Assembly: GCF_040802235.1 (NCBI RefSeq)
Contig: NC_133166.1
Coordinates: forward strand, 992,001 to 1,056,000
Source of the DNA: Manis javanica
Taxonomy: Eukaryota > Chordata > Mammalia > Pholidota > Manidae
DNA: 64,000 nt
Direction: 5' to 3'
The first letter of the stretch is position 1; every line of letters starts with the position of its first letter. The notes beneath the pieces were generated by a model, which saw nothing but the letters and a program-made list of their open reading frames with translations, was not told the DNA's origin and did no database searches. This document shows positions 49,299-60,389 of this stretch, in pieces. Both the position numbers and the translations under genes were made by a program.

Positions 49299-49577
49299 AG
49301 GTTCCAGGTTACTTTCCTTACTATCTAAGAGTCTAACTTAATTCACTTAGTATGCTGTTACAAACACAATCTAAAGGTTCTTTTCTATTTCTCCTCCTTT
49401 TTCTTCCTCCTTCATTCTTTATATATTAGGTATCAAATTCTGTACTTTTTGTCTATCCCTTGATTGACTTTGGGGATATTTAATTTAATTTTGCATTTGC
49501 TTCATAGCTGTTCTACTTTCTTTACTGTGATTTTATTACCTCTGGTGACAGCTATTCAACCTTAGGAACACTTCCAT

Positions 49578-50290
49578 CTATAGAAGTCCCTCCAAAATAG
49601 ACTGTAGAGATGGTTTGTGGGAGGTAAATTCTCTCAGCTTTTGCTTATCTGGAAATTGTTTAATCCCTCCTTCAAATTTAAATGATAATCTTGCTGGATA
49701 AAGTGATCTTGGTTCCAGGCCCTTCTGCTTCATGGCATTAAATACATCATGCCACTCCCTTCTGGCCTGTAAGGTTTCTGCTGAGAAGTCTGATGTTGGC
49801 CTGATGGGCTTTCCTTTGTATGTTATCTTATTTTTGTCTCTGGCTGCTTTTAACAGTCTGTCCTTACCCTTGATCTTTCCCATTTTAATTACTATGTGTC
49901 TTGGTGTTGTCTTCTTTGGGTCCCTTGTGTTGGGAGATCTGTGGATCTCCATGGCCTGAGAGACTATCTCCTTTCCAGACTGGGGAAGTTTTCAGCAACT
50001 ACCTCCTCAAAAAGACACTTTCTATCCCTTTCTCTCTCTTCTTCTTCTTCTTCTGGTATCCCTATAATGCGAATATTGTTCCACTTGGATTGGTCACACA
50101 GTTCTCTCAATATTCTTTCATTCTTAGAGATCCTTTTTCTCTCTGTGCCTCAGCTTCTTTGTATTCCTCTTCTCTAGTTTCTATTTCATTTATTGTCCCC
50201 TCCACCATATCCAACCTACTTTTAATACCCTCCATCATGCTCTTCAATGATTGGATCTCCGACCTGAATTCATTCCTGAGTTCTTAGTTG
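49578..50290 (-). pseudogene. L1 ORF1 (RNA-binding protein), broken
   Basis: The C-terminal RNA-binding part is open at 49952-49578, with RHIVIKMGKIKGKDRLLKAA, SDFSAETLQARREW and YPARLSFKFEGGIKQFPDK, all diagnostic of L1 ORF1p. The N-terminal coiled-coil region (about 49960-50290) is readable only in pieces because of frame changes. ORF1p normally forms trimers that coat L1 RNA. Confidence 0.8.
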
Positions 50291-51062
50291 TCTTTCCATA
50301 CCTCCATTAAAATGTTGATGATTTGTATTTTGAACTCCCTTTCAGGAAGAGTCACGAGGTCCATATCATTTAAATCTTTCTCGGAAGTTGTATTAATATT
50401 TTTACTCTGTACAAGGTTCCTTTGGTGTTTCATGTTTGTATATGGCACCCTCTACTGTCCAGAAGCTCTATTCTGGAGCTGCTCAGCCCCTAAAGCAATG
50501 TCGGGGGTCACATGGGAGCGGTACTGGTGCCTGGGGGTAGGAAAGAGCTGTTCCCCACCTCCCAGCTGCTGTGCCTGTCTCCACTGCCTGTGCCAGTGGG
50601 CTGGGCACACAGGTATAAGTTGTTGTCCCAGAGCAGTCAGATATGGATCCCTGTTTTCCACAAGTGGCCAGAATCCCAGTCTCCCCAGGAACTCTGCCTG
50701 TATTAACTTGCCAACCGGGTAGTCATGCGAGTCTCATGAAAGCACCATGAAATGTAGGCTTGTGCTCCCAGCGCAGATCTCTGGAGCTAGGTATTCAGCA
50801 GTCCCAAGCCTTCCACTCCCTCCCTGCTCCGTTTCTCTTCTTCCCACTGGGGTGAGGGAGGGGCTCAGGTCCCACGGAGTCACAGCTGTGGTATGTTAAC
50901 CCGTTCGGTGAGGTCTGCTCTTTTCTCCAGGTGTGTGCAGTCTGACATGTCCTCTTTCCTGTTGCTCTCTCAGGATTAGTTGCACCAATTAAATTTCCTA
51001 ATTGTATCCAGTTTTAGGAGGAAGCCTCTGTCTCACCTCTCATGCCACCATCTTTAATCTAT
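50291..51062 (-). promoter_or_regulatory. L1 5' UTR
   Basis: About 770 bases, richer in G and C than anything nearby, precede ORF1 and end at the target-site duplication. In intact L1s this region carries the internal promoter. Open frames on the plus strand (50288-50722) are by-products of the composition. Confidence 0.65.
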
Positions 51063-51077
51063 ACACATACAATTTTA
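51063..51077. repeat. L1 target-site duplication, right
   Basis: The sequence acacatacaatttta ends the L1. Host sequence resumes collinearly with 31395 (aagctgttactagcctcaag). Confidence 0.7.
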
Positions 51078-52681
51078 AGCTGTTACTAGCCTCAAGAGAC
51101 CTATTAGTCATCATAGAACACAGCAATTGATATATGTGTGATATGATAATAATATATTATTATGGGAGTGAGTTATTGAAAAATAAATAACCAAAGGTAA
51201 AGTCAGGTGAAATAACGTATTTAGGGACCAGGAGGATGATGGTAAAGAGTAGTGGTTACTGAAGGATGAGTCTCTTTCACAAGGCTTCACTAAAAATGTA
51301 GAGATTTGTGTGTTCTCATGAATTATTCTCATGAATAATCTGCAGATTAGTTTCACCTCCCAAACCATGAATTTTCACCCTTCATACCTCAGTCTCTGAC
51401 CCAGCTAAATGCAAATAGGAATGATTTTAAGAATGAGTCTAAGAAAGGAAATACTTCAACACAGGCCAAAATACAAAGCTCAAAAAAGATGGTACAGAAA
51501 GCAGGACTTGAAGGTCCCTGGGCTATCACACAAAATGACTGACACAGTCATGGGGACAGAGTGAGACACACAGAGGGAAACAAATATCTGAGTGGACAGC
51601 ATAGGAAAACCAAACTGAGGAGTAAGGCTACCAGACCTCAAAACCCACCTACCTGCATCTGTCACTGGACATTCCTAGACTATGTAGAGACCATCATTTT
51701 ATGCTGGTAACGCTATAGCTGGCCCTAACCAGGATTGGGTTTATCACCCACATTGTGCTGTATTCATGCATTATTTCTTTTAACTCACAGTAATCCCTTA
51801 AAGTAGGTAACAGCACCATCTTCATTTTGCTGATTGGTAAAGTGAGACTTCGAGAAGTTAATTAGGACCAATGTCTCCAGGTAGTAAATGGCAGGACTGA
51901 TATGTGATTACACACACATTTCTTCTTAGAGGCAAAGCTTTTACACTCAATGCTATACGTTCTCTCAGAACTGGCTCTGCTGGCACATGCTTCTAATGAT
52001 TCATTTCCCACTATATCTCCTATGCATTTATTTGTGAATTACTTCACTATGTTACTCTGTGCACTAAATTCAGTACAAGAGAGACAGTGACGTGTCAATT
52101 AAATGAAATTAAAATCAATTCAAATTCACCAAGAGCATTTAGTTTGGAGACCACTGTGACTGGTCTACAGCTTGGTTTGTCCATTAATACCTGTGTTTCC
52201 CTGAATAAGTTGCTCAATCTCTGTTGTCAAGTGACCAATATGTAAATAGGGAAAACAACCAATCAATCTAATAGGTTTGATGAGAGAATTATGTGAATAT
52301 ATACATGTAAAGTACCTGGCACATGGGCACTATAGAACTGTAAGCTGTTAGACTCAAAAAATCTGATTTAGGAGATGGATTCATTCCAGACATGTAAACG
52401 TGGACAACTCATTAGCCTTTCCTACAACTCAGTTTACACACAAATAAACCAAGAAGTTGGCAAGGTGATCCATAAGGGCCCTTCCAAAAGTCTGCGGCTG
52501 TACATTACTGAATTATGTTGTAATGTCCATGCATTAGAAATGGGGAATGTTGGAGAAACAATTATTCTTTAATAAAATAATGCTTGTACATTTCAATTTC
52601 TGGGCAACACTTCTTTGTTCCTTACTCTGTTCCCTTACTTCTTGTTGCTACAGAGCATCTCGTGATTCTCAAATCACATCC
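51078..52681. other. Intron/5' flank of pseudogene H
   Basis: Aligns with 31400-32991. Includes the MIR relic at 51780-51930 and the acceptor 'ttgttgctacag' near 52641-52652. No other gene. Confidence 0.6.
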
Positions 52682-53183
52682 ATGAAGAATAACACAGAGG
52701 AGAAAGAATTCATCCTTCTAGAACTGACCAGCGCCCAGAACTGCAGATTCCACTCTTCATAAAGCTCCCCCACCTCCACCTCGTCACTCTGGCTGGGAAC
52801 CTGGGGATGATCCTGTTGATCCTGCGGGACTCTCGGCTCCACACCCCCATGTACTTGATCCTCAGCAACCTGTCTCTGGGGGACTTTGGTTCCTCCTCAG
52901 CTGTCACTCCTACAGTCATGGCTGGGCTCCTTACAGGAGACAAGGTCCTCTCCTACAGGGCATGTGCAGCTCAGATGTCCTTTTTTGTGGTCTTTGCTAC
53001 TGTGGAAAGTTACCTCTTGGCCTCAGTGGCCTATGACCACTGTGCAGCAGTGTGTAAGCCCCTCCATTACCCCACCACCATGACCAAAGGTGTGTGTGCT
53101 CGTCTGGCCCTCGGCCCCTACATCTTTGGTTTTCTGACTGCTGTTACTGACAATGGAGACACCTTCTGTCTTTCTTTTTTTTT
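52682..53183 (+). pseudogene. Olfactory receptor pseudogene H, truncated
   Basis: Duplicate of pseudogene E. It shares the one-base deletion in the Ala-Pro-Glu codons, after which the correct frame runs open from 52807 through TM2-TM4 (LHTPMYLIL, VAYDHCAAVC in place of MAYDRY, FGFLTAVTDNGDTF). OR similarity ends at a run of T at 53171-53184, in EL2, and the text continues as spacer homologous to 3478. TM5-TM7 are missing. The end point is about 20 bases upstream of that in E. Confidence 0.92.
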
Positions 53184-53458
53184 TTATCCCCAGGAGAATA
53201 GGAACAGAAGCTGTAGGTGTTCTCATAGGGACATCCCCAGATAGCTCCACGTCTCTATAATTCACTCCAGGTTACCATGCATTAGCCTCTGAAATCGAAT
53301 CGGGCTCCAGGTGACTTCAGTTTGGAGGGACCAGACTTGGATCCTAGACTCTTTGAGCATGGTGTGTTCTTCTGGCTGTTAAGGGTTTTTTGTCCATGCA
53401 GGAAATGTAATTGCATTCTGTCTTCACCACAAATGAGGCTGGTGTACCTTCCCCACAG

Positions 53459-53546
53459 GATGGCCTCTGCTGGTGGTGCATGCAGGCCCTCTCCAGATCT
53501 TTGGAACCCCTATGAGCCCGCAGCCATGGCCAAGGACACACTCCAA
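53459..53546 (+). promoter_or_regulatory. Candidate 5' exon of gene I (upstream)
   Basis: Bounded by an acceptor-like 'ccttccccacag' and a donor-like ctccaag/gtaaaaag. The donor text is kept at 3753 in the gene A unit but is agtaca near 23140, so use of this exon is unsure. Confidence 0.3.
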
Positions 53547-53759
53547 GGTAAAAAGTATACTGACTGACTTTAAAATAATAACCCCTCAGTTCACCAAGCT
53601 GTTTTGTAGACATCTCCTTATTTGCTGTTTACAAACACAGTTCTGTGGATTATGGGGAGAGGTATTTTTTATGTTTATTTTACAAATGAGGAGGTAAGGG
53701 ACCCTCTCCTTAGGCACAGAAAGGATGGACGGCAGCTTCAGGACCTGATCCCATGTCAA

Positions 53760-53917
53760 TGTTCTGTACCCCCATCTGTCCTGCCTTAGAGACCCTGGAG
53801 CCATTGGCCGCTCTCTGAGAAGGCTTCCTAACAGGGTTTATGCATTATTCCATGGCTGAATTTTCTATTTCAAGCACACTATTCATGACTGATTGTCACT
53901 TGTTTTTAAACAACACG
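53760..53917 (+). promoter_or_regulatory. Predicted non-coding 5' exon of gene I
   Basis: Donor GTAAGC at 53918, equivalent to the donors at 23498, 37989, 30712 and 44412. The acceptor is at 56841-56843 before the CDS, giving an intron of about 2.9 kb. The exon's 5' end is unknown. Confidence 0.4.
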
Positions 53918-55597
53918 GTAAGCTTTTGTATTTAATGTATGCTTTTAATAAAAAAAACTGTAATTCATGCAAAAGCAGAGGGGCAGCTACACCTGCTATG
54001 ATTTATTGAGGGCAGATACAGATGTTTTGAACATTTTCTTTAAAAACCAAGATGAATCTGGAGCATATCTTCAAAATTTTCACCAGGAGGAAGTTACATG
54101 ATACCCTTGAAACCATCATGAATCTCCTCTAAAAAAGATTAGGAAAAAGTGTGTCGGTGATGCTCTTAGGTGGTCATTTTCATCCTGCTGATTATAGGTT
54201 AGTCTCTTAGTAGAGGTAAAGAAAAAAGTCATTAGAGTGAAATGATACTGTTTTAAAAACGAACGAAACTGAAAGAGCAAGATCCAAATTTTACTTTAAT
54301 GTTTTCCCAGAATTTCATTCTTGGTATTTCTACCCTATCTACACATGTTGACAGTAATGTGGCTAAAAACACAAGCTTTTTATTTGCTCAAAAATGGGTT
54401 TAAATCTTGAATCTTCCTCACACTAGCAGTGTAATTGTAGGGCATTACATAACTTCACAATCCTCCATTTTTTAATGGTAGAATGAGAATAGAATACTTA
54501 CTACGTGTCATATACATCCCCCCACATATTTTATATATGATGCAATTAGCACTGTAGAACACAGTATAGGCTTAGAGGGGTTGTGTGTATTAAGGTGGGC
54601 AAACACAAAGCCTTCAGAGACCACGCTTGTAACCTGAAGTTGCCGAAGGCTTAGGAGGAAGATGGTAGGGAATAACATGAGCATCGATGTCTGCCCTTCC
54701 AAAGGATTCAGGTTGAAATAAAGAGAATTAAACTACTATTCCTACATAAGATTCATATAACTATTTCACAACATAGAATTTGCCACAAAAACAGATCTGC
54801 AGGCTACATACAGGAAAGCCACAAACTATGAACTTTCACCTGTGATTCACATAGGGAACGGTAGCGATGAAACAAAGAATGAGTTTAAACTGAGGAGACT
54901 CAAGGCAAATTACACTGTGGATTTCAAAAGAAAAATTAAGAAAGGAAAAACCTCCAGCCACATGGAAAATGCATGGAGCATGGACAGAGCTGAAGTTACT
55001 GGAGAGGACAAAACATCTGAGGGGCCTCATGGTGTAAGAGAAGGCAAAGTGAAAGAGGAAACCATAGACTTTAAAACTCATTTGCACCTGAACCTCTGCA
55101 TGTTGCCACCTACCTTTCCTCAACCAACAAACAGATCATCATTCCATCCTAATAATAATATTACGGGTCCTACTAATCAAGCTGGATTAAGCACCCAGCA
55201 TTTTACTCATTGTTTTTTTAATGTATCTCCTTTAATGTGTTATCTCTTCTTACAATAATAACTTGATTAGATCTCATTACTATCTTCAATTTGTAGTTGA
55301 AGAAAATTAAGTTCAGGGGAGTTAGGTTACGATTAGTGATTCCCAGTAGGGCTCATAGGCACCTAAGCCCAGAGCACGATCTCCCCACCAGCCGGTGTGC
55401 CCTCCCCTCAGGATGGTCTCTGCTGGTTGTACACGCCCCTGCTGCTCCCGTTACCCCACCATTCATGCTGTGCATGTAAGTCTAAGCAATGTCACTGTGA
55501 AGTTGGACCAATGGACACTATGAGTAATTACACATTGAGTTAAATTCGATTTCATTTATTTCAATTAAGAGCATTTTAAAACCAGTTGGATGAAGAA

Positions 55598-56340
55598 AGT
55601 GACTCCTTCTTTGGGGTTTTTCTTTGATCTATTTGATCTAAGTTGGTTTGGGTCATAGAGACCCGTGGCTTCACAGTGCCTTCCAAAAACTGGATATTCT
55701 GCTTACTGTCCTTCCAATAGTCTCACTGCTGTGCTGTGTTCTCTCCACATGCATGAGTGCAGGTGCTGGTGCCCAGACATATGATCTCCCTTCAGCAGGA
55801 ATGCCAAACAGCCGACTGAGGGGCTGAACCTCAGGATCCTAACCTACGAATTCCAGTAGGACATCCAAGTTGACTCTAATCAACAAGAAGCAGCAGCTCA
55901 GAGTAGCACTAACACCTTAAGAGGGGTGAACTGATAAGGTTAATTTGCATATCAGAACCCACCTAATAGGCGCATCCCCAGTGGTTCAGCCCATGTCAGA
56001 AATCAAAACCTAAGTCAGGGGAACACCTGTTAAGGAAACCTAACATAGGCCAGCCGCAGTCCTCCAGCTCACCTTCAGCCAGCTCTCCTTACCCCGGAAA
56101 TAAGACGGGCTAGCTTTACCAGAAAATCCTCAAGCTCCTAGCCAACTGTGCCCTATTTTCACACTGACTCTTCTAATACCCTATAAAACTCACTCTTTGT
56201 CCCAAATCCCTTGGCAACAGTGTTCCACTGCTCAAGAGGCACTGCTTTTGGCCAATCCATGGATTGTTTTCTCTTGAATAAATGAAATCAAACTTGTTTT
56301 TAGGAACCCACCATTTTATTTAGGAATCACTCCAGCTGAA
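55598..56340 (+). mobile_element. LTR-like ERV fossil, second copy
   Basis: Same element as at 5603-6330, in the same position relative to the OR, with CTATAAAA and AATAAA motifs conserved. It was duplicated along with the OR unit rather than inserted twice. It keeps about 40 bases near 56220-56270 that differ from the other copy. The paralogous D/E/G/H flanks lack it, e.g. around 32460-32500. Confidence 0.5.
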
Positions 56341-56868
56341 TCCAGAACATGGTTTGCCATTAATACTTGTGTAAACATGAATAAGCTACTCAAGGTCCTG
56401 TGCCTCACAATTTAACTGAAAGTAACCACTAATCAACCTCATAATAATGTTACAAGGAATCAGTGGATATATGTGTAAAGCCTCCAGAGGCATCCTGGCA
56501 GGTGAGAAACAAGGTAGTGTAAGCTTCTACCAAGAGAGCAGAAACTGAGTCAGCAAAGATGTGGCATTCCGGACACGGACAAGTGATTAAAATTTCCAAA
56601 TCCCTGTTTACAAAAGTTTAAAATTCAAAAGCTTGGGAGGTGGTGCATAATGATCCTCCAATTCAACTGTACATGACTCTATAGATAATCAGTGTACTAA
56701 ATTTTGTGGTTAAGCTCATGCTTTAGATATGAAGAAATTTGAAATATATATTACAGCTCTAAGGAAATAATGTATTCAGTATATAAACATTTCGATTTCA
56801 CTGCAATCTTCACACCAATTAACACTCTTGTTCCTTATTACAGGACATCTCATGATTCCCAAATAACA
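56341..56868. other. Intron/5' flank of gene I
   Basis: Aligns with 6331-6831 and 16680-17071, ending in a splice acceptor at 56841-56843. Confidence 0.55.
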
Positions 56869-57810
56869 ATGATGAGCAATCGGACAGAAATAACACAGTT
56901 CATCCTTCTTGGACTAACCAGTGCCCCAGAGCTGCAGGTTCCCCTCTTTATAATGTTCACCCTCATTTACCTCGTCAATGTGGTTGGAAACCTGGGGATG
57001 ATCCTGTTGATTCTCATGGATTCTCGTCTCCACACTCCCATGTATTTTTTACTCTGTAACCTGTCTCTGGTGGACTTAGGTTATTCTTCAGCTGTCATTC
57101 CCACAGTCATGACTGGGTTCTTTACAGTAGACAATGTCATCTCCTACAGTGGCTGTGCTGCTCAGATGTTCTTTTTTGCAGCTTTTGCCACAATGGAAAA
57201 TTTTCTCTTGGCATCAATGGCCTATGACCGCTATGCAGCAGTGTGCAGACCCTTACATTACACCACCACCATGAGAACAAGTGTGTGTGCACATCTGATC
57301 CTAGGCTGTTACATCTGTGGCTTCCTGAATGCCTCCATTCATGTAGGGGCCACGTTCCATCTCTCTTTCTGTGTGTCCAATGTGGTCCATCACTTTTTCT
57401 GTGATGTGCCAGCACTCATGGCTCTGTCTTCCTCTGATAGGCATATGAGTGAGCTGGTTCTTATTTATGTGGCCAGCTTCAATGTATTTTTTGCTCTCCT
57501 GGTTATATTGATATCCTACATATTTATATTTATCACCATCCTAAAGATGCACTCATCTACAGGATACCAGAAGGCTTTATCCACCTGTGCCTCTCACTTC
57601 ATTGCTGTCTCCATCTTCTATGGAACGATTATTTTCATGTACTTACAGCCCAGCTCCAGCCATTCCATGGACACAGACAAAGCAGCATCCATGTTCTATA
57701 CTCTGGTCATCCCCATGCTGAACCCTGTGGTCTACAGCCTCCGGAACAAGGAGGTCAAGAGTGCATTCAAGAAAGTTCTTACGGAGGCTAAATTGTCTTT
57801 GGTTTTCTGA
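56869..57810 (+). CDS. OR5B-like: Olfactory receptor, OR5B-like, gene I (intact)
   Basis: An intact 313-residue odorant receptor. The frame is open from an ATG at 56770, but that lies upstream of the CAG acceptor at 56841-56843. The conserved start is at 56869 or 56872 ([10 protein letters not shown]). Motifs: N-R-T glycosylation site, GN in TM1, [49 protein letters not shown]. Unusually, the third EL2 cysteine is replaced by serine (LSSSD instead of LSCSD, residue 188, codon 57430-57432), which should remove one of the two conserved EL2 disulfides. [11 protein letters not shown] also places a cysteine where others have serine. Closest relatives in the window are pseudogene B and the 5' half of gene A. 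Confidence 0.94.
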   Translation: MMSNRTEITQFILLGLTSAPELQVPLFIMFTLIYLVNVVGNLGMILLILMDSRLHTPMYFLLCNLSLVDLGYSSAVIPTVMTGFFTVDNVISYSGCAAQMFFFAAFATMENFLLASMAYDRYAAVCRPLHYTTTMRTSVCAHLILGCYICGFLNASIHVGATFHLSFCVSNVVHHFFCDVPALMALSSSDRHMSELVLIYVASFNVFFALLVILISYIFIFITILKMHSSTGYQKALSTCASHFIAVSIFYGTIIFMYLQPSSSHSMDTDKAASMFYTLVIPMLNPVVYSLRNKEVKSAFKKVLTEAKLSLVF

Positions 57811-58409
57811 TTTTAGTTTCATAGGATTCAAATTGATCTAATTCTATTCCTCTCAGTTCTTCTCCATGTACTGAGTCACACTTTAGGATCCATAATGAAG
57901 TTAAATTATTCTTCCCTCTTCAAAAGTCAGTTGCCCAGACAAAAAGGAAACGCTATGTCCCGAAATAAAATACCTGAATGAGACAGTGAATCATAAGATA
58001 TTTTGTGTCTTGCTTGTCAAAATTTTGTTAAGGATATTTGATTTATTCACTCATTTACATGCATTTCCTCTGCCACATGCACTGTAAACAGGGACACAAA
58101 TGAGCCCATGAACAGAAGTGTATGCATGTGCCCCATGTGAATGCTTTACATGGGAGCAGGAAATTGGCCATATGTAATGAAATGTGCTAGTTTTTTATTT
58201 AAATAATTTCAGTAATCAATTGAAGTATATGAACATAAATTTATATTTAATATTATTTATTTGTAGAATAACTTTTCCAAAGACCCTAATTTGAAAATAA
58301 AGTAATAGACTTTTAAATGAAACTATTTGTTTTTTCATCGGCACACTTTATCTATAGATACATAAATATAGCACCTGAAATGAATTAATTCTTCCATCTT
58401 GACTGAGGC
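57811..58409. repeat. Gene I 3' flank
   Basis: Matches 18001-18430 behind pseudogene B. After 58200 the similarity is to more distant OR flanks. No poly(A) signal sits directly after the stop, unlike genes A, D and G. Confidence 0.6.
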
Positions 58410-58424
58410 ATTTTTTTTTCTTCT

Positions 58425-60032
58425 GAGAGGGCATCTCTCATATTTATTGATCAAATGGTTTTTAACAACAATAAAATTCTGTATAGGGGAGTCAATGCAC
58501 AATCATTAATCCATCTCAAGCCTAATTCTTGTCAGTCTCCAATCTTCTGAAGCATAACGAACAAGTTCTTACATGGTGAACAAATTCTTACATAGTGAAT
58601 AAGTTCTTACATGGTGAACAGTACAAGGGCATTCATCACAGAAACTTTCGGTTTGGATCAGGTCAAATATGAATATTCGTTTAATTTTTATACTTGATTT
58701 CTTTGTGAATCCCACATTTCTCCCTTTATTATTATAATTATTATTACTTTTTTTAATAAAATGCTGAAGTGCTAGGTAGATACAAGATAAAGGTAGAAAA
58801 CATAGTTTGGTGTTGTAAGAGAGGAATTGTAGATGATCAGGTGTGTGCCTGTAGACTGTGTGTTAATCCGAGCTAGAGAAGGGCAATAAAACATCCACGG
58901 ATGCAGAAGATTTCTCTCAAAACAGGGGGTGTGAGGTTCTAAGCTTCGCCACTGTTGATCCCCAATTTCTCACCTGATGGCCCCCCTGCGACTGTGCCTG
59001 TCTTAGGTTGTTCCTCCCTTGAGGAATCTTACCCGTCTCTGGCTAACCAGTCATCTTCCGGGGCCATACAGGGAGATGTAAAGTTGGTAAGTGAGAGAGA
59101 AGCCATATTGTTTGAAAAGGTTAGCTTTTTACTTCTTTGCAGATTTATGCCCTGTGGCTTCTATGCCCAGCATTTGTCTTGAGGTATCTTTACCACTTGG
59201 GGGAATTATGATACTCGGTAAATTCGATATGAGGCACAAATTCTAGTTAAGGGTTTTAATTAGGAAGGAAGAAGAAAAGCTATAGAGGTAGCAGACGGAA
59301 GAAAACATGGGAGGATTGATTATTTTTTTGACATATCTTCTTGTAGACTAACTTAAGCATGTATAGGTTTTAACTACTAATTAAATTGCACACACACATT
59401 AACATAATAGGAATACAGTTACATAACCAAAGCAGACCAGCCATCTCCAGTGAAGCCAAGAAAACCAGTTAGGCATCCTAGGCGTTTGTGAAAATTTGTC
59501 TATGATATGATGGATATTGTCCAACTATACTTGAACAGTCTGAGAGAAATCAGACAAATTAAAACAACCCATTCCTGGGAACTGTTCACATCCCATATGT
59601 TCTTTTAACAGTAGATAGTCTGTAGTCCCAAGATTTTGGAGCGCTACAACTTGCACTTCTCCTAATTCTTGGTTGAGTTCCAACAGTATAGATCCAGTCA
59701 AATTTGTTGCTTTAATGAAAGCACAGGCCAGCTTAGATATCTCCTTCTTTATTCCAATGGCAAGTCCAGGAACCGGTGGGTTGGATGCAGCTTCAACTGC
59801 AGCATCGCCTGGATCTTTGTTGAGGTTTTTTGATGATCATCTTCTGGTATGACTCTTCCAGAGAGTGCTGATGTTGGAAGTTCTTCTTCATATCGTATCT
59901 TAGTTCATTTTCTGGGTAGCCAAATTAGGCTTTGATCCTCTGTATAAACACAAACAGACCCTTTGCCCTCACTTTGATATGCCCTTTATACCATTGTGTA
60001 GAACTCATTGGAGGTCACCACACAGGAACTGG
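58425..60032 (-). mobile_element. ERV-derived repeat with env-like relic (fossil)
   Basis: 58425-59100 matches the retroposed element at 4470-5175, again with a T run (poly(A) on the minus strand) at its low-coordinate end. The sequence continues upstream on the minus strand for about 900 further bases. In 59550-59800 the encoded residues resemble the ectodomain of a retroviral Env transmembrane subunit: a heptad-like Leu/Gln stretch followed by a cysteine cluster. I read it as the 3' part (env and 3' LTR) of an endogenous retrovirus transcript, probably copied by L1 machinery. It is broken, with several lesions. The upstream end meets an L1 3' tail at 60033. Family not determined. Confidence 0.65.
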
Positions 60033-60046
60033 TTTTTTTTTTTTTT

Positions 60047-60389
60047 GTTATCATTAATCTACACTTAGATGATGAATATTATGTTTACTAGGCTCTCCCC
60101 TATACCAGGTCCCCGTATAAACCCCTTCACAGTCACTGTCAATCAGCATAGCAAAATGTTGTAGAATCACTATTTGTCTTCTCTGTGTTGTACAGCCCTC
60201 CCCTTTCTCCCTCCCCCACCATGCATGCTAATCTTAATACCCCCCATTGTCTTCCCACCCTTATCCCTCCCTACCCAACCAAACTCCCCAGTCCCTTTCC
60301 CTTTGGTACCTGTTAGTCCATTCTTGAGTTCTGTGATTCTGCTGCTGTTTTGTTCCTTCAGTTTTTCCTTTGTTCTTATACTCCTCAGA
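60047..60389 (-). other. L1 3' UTR
   Basis: Matches 45120-45450 of the other L1 and, in opposite orientation, the L1 tails at 1275-1405 and 14371-14720. C/A-rich on this strand with no conserved frame. Confidence 0.75.

Larger units (their letters stand above)
45114..51062 (-). mobile_element. Nearly full-length L1 retrotransposon
   Basis: A 5.95 kb LINE-1 on the minus strand with 5' UTR, ORF1, ORF2 and 3' UTR in order, flanked by a target-site duplication. The 3' end (45114) is T-rich on this strand, i.e. a short A-rich tail. It interrupts the intron of pseudogene H and is absent from the duplicate at 31.4 kb, so it postdates the tandem duplication. Both ORFs are broken, so it is not autonomous now. 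Confidence 0.9.
33498..53183. repeat. Tandem duplication, copy 2 (about 13.7 kb plus L1)
   Basis: Starts at the junction inside pseudogene E and runs in the same order as 18875-33497. It ends inside pseudogene H. Excess length is explained by the L1 at 45114-51062. Compared with copy 1 it lacks about 890 bases corresponding to 29300-30180 and has about 190 extra bases near 43990-44220. Confidence 0.8.
53184..55597. repeat. Gene I unit, upstream block
   Basis: 53190-54670 aligns with 3478-5600 (without the ERV insert) and 54390-55200 with 15850-16660. It holds two candidate 5' exons and a MIR relic near 55260-55330. The plus-strand frame at 54842-55258 is not kept in the paralogue at 16300-16690, so it is not called a gene. 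Confidence 0.65.

Noticed and set aside
54842-55258. 138-codon plus-strand frame upstream of gene I
   Set aside because: The paralogue at 16300-16690 is interrupted, and there is no recognisable domain. It is spacer of the OR unit.
58955-59182. 75-codon plus-strand frame in the ERV-derived fossil
   Set aside because: It runs antisense to the element's transcript and ends in its LTR-like part. No host gene is supported.
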